Shown here: in pieces, positions 12,955 through 13,007 of the stretch
Layout of the letters: every line of letters starts with the position of its first letter
Position numbering within the stretch: the stretch's first letter is position 1
DNA from: Neisseria lactamica
Lineage (GTDB): Bacteria; Pseudomonadota; Gammaproteobacteria; Burkholderiales; Neisseriaceae
Direction: 5' to 3'
NCBI GenBank assembly: GCA_001067655.1
Contig: JUNU01000384.1
Coordinates: 1 to 13,007 of the forward strand
DNA length: 13,007 nucleotides
Made by a program: the position numbers and the translations under genes
Notes under the pieces: generated by a model
The model's input: only the letters and a program-made list of their open reading frames with translations
Databases searched by the model: none
What the model was told of the DNA's origin: nothing

Positions 12955-13007
12955 TATAGTGGATTAACTTTAAACCAGTACGGCGTTACCTCGCCTTGCC
13001 GTACTAT
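12955..13007. mobile_element. Correia repeat (CREE/NEMIS), left half, cut by window edge
   Basis: TATAGTGGATTAA, then an inner CCAGTACGGCG and CTCGCCTTGCCGTACTAT, match the start of the neisserial Correia consensus. The rest lies beyond the window. Correia ends can carry outward promoters; this one points towards rfbC, but I cannot define the boxes confidently. Confidence 0.85.

Noticed and set aside
1..13007. CRISPR array, tRNA or rRNA genes
   Set aside because: No regularly spaced repeats, cloverleaf or rRNA sequence was recognised; the recurring short motif is the uptake sequence.

Overview
The window is a 13 kb chromosomal segment from a commensal Neisseria. Two signals support this. First, about 20 copies of the DNA uptake sequence core GTCGTCTGAA are scattered through it, many extended to AGGTCGTCTGAA. 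That is the dialect I associate with the N. mucosa / N. sicca / N. macacae group (AG-mucDUS) rather than the GCCGTCTGAA of meningococci and gonococci. Second, both window ends stop inside a Correia repeat (CREE/NEMIS), a neisserial miniature mobile element. The segment is therefore probably a whole assembly contig broken at repeats. The species call is inference.

Layout from left to right: the right half of a Correia element, back-to-back uptake sequences and a strong hairpin terminator; rfbD (minus), the last enzyme of dTDP-rhamnose synthesis; a gene-poor 540 bp stretch with uptake sequences and a possible decayed coding fragment; a LemA-family membrane protein (plus); an AT-rich gene-free stretch of about 500 bp; and an unusual 478-residue protein (plus) that joins a Tyr/Gly/His/Cys-rich head, a Pro-Gln/Pro-Lys stalk and an RTX calcium-binding region. 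Then come purC (plus), a 675 bp stretch with three possible very short ORFs and two terminators, icd (minus, monomeric NADP isocitrate dehydrogenase), a secreted protein of unknown function (minus), an AT-rich orphan gene (minus), lysC (minus, aspartokinase with a likely internal start for a regulatory subunit), a metal ABC transporter permease without its partners (minus), rfbC (minus) and the left half of a Correia element.

Most genes are monocistronic. Most are closed by an inverted pair of uptake sequences that forms the terminator stem, so the uptake repeats double as transcription punctuation. The housekeeping genes serve purine synthesis (purC), the TCA cycle (icd), the aspartate family of amino acids and diaminopimelate (lysC), and rhamnose for surface polysaccharide (rfbC and rfbD, which are split about 11 kb apart).

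The most unusual items are the RTX chimera, the permease whose upstream partner seems reduced to a short open-frame tail beginning at an uptake sequence, and the very short ORFs between purC and icd.
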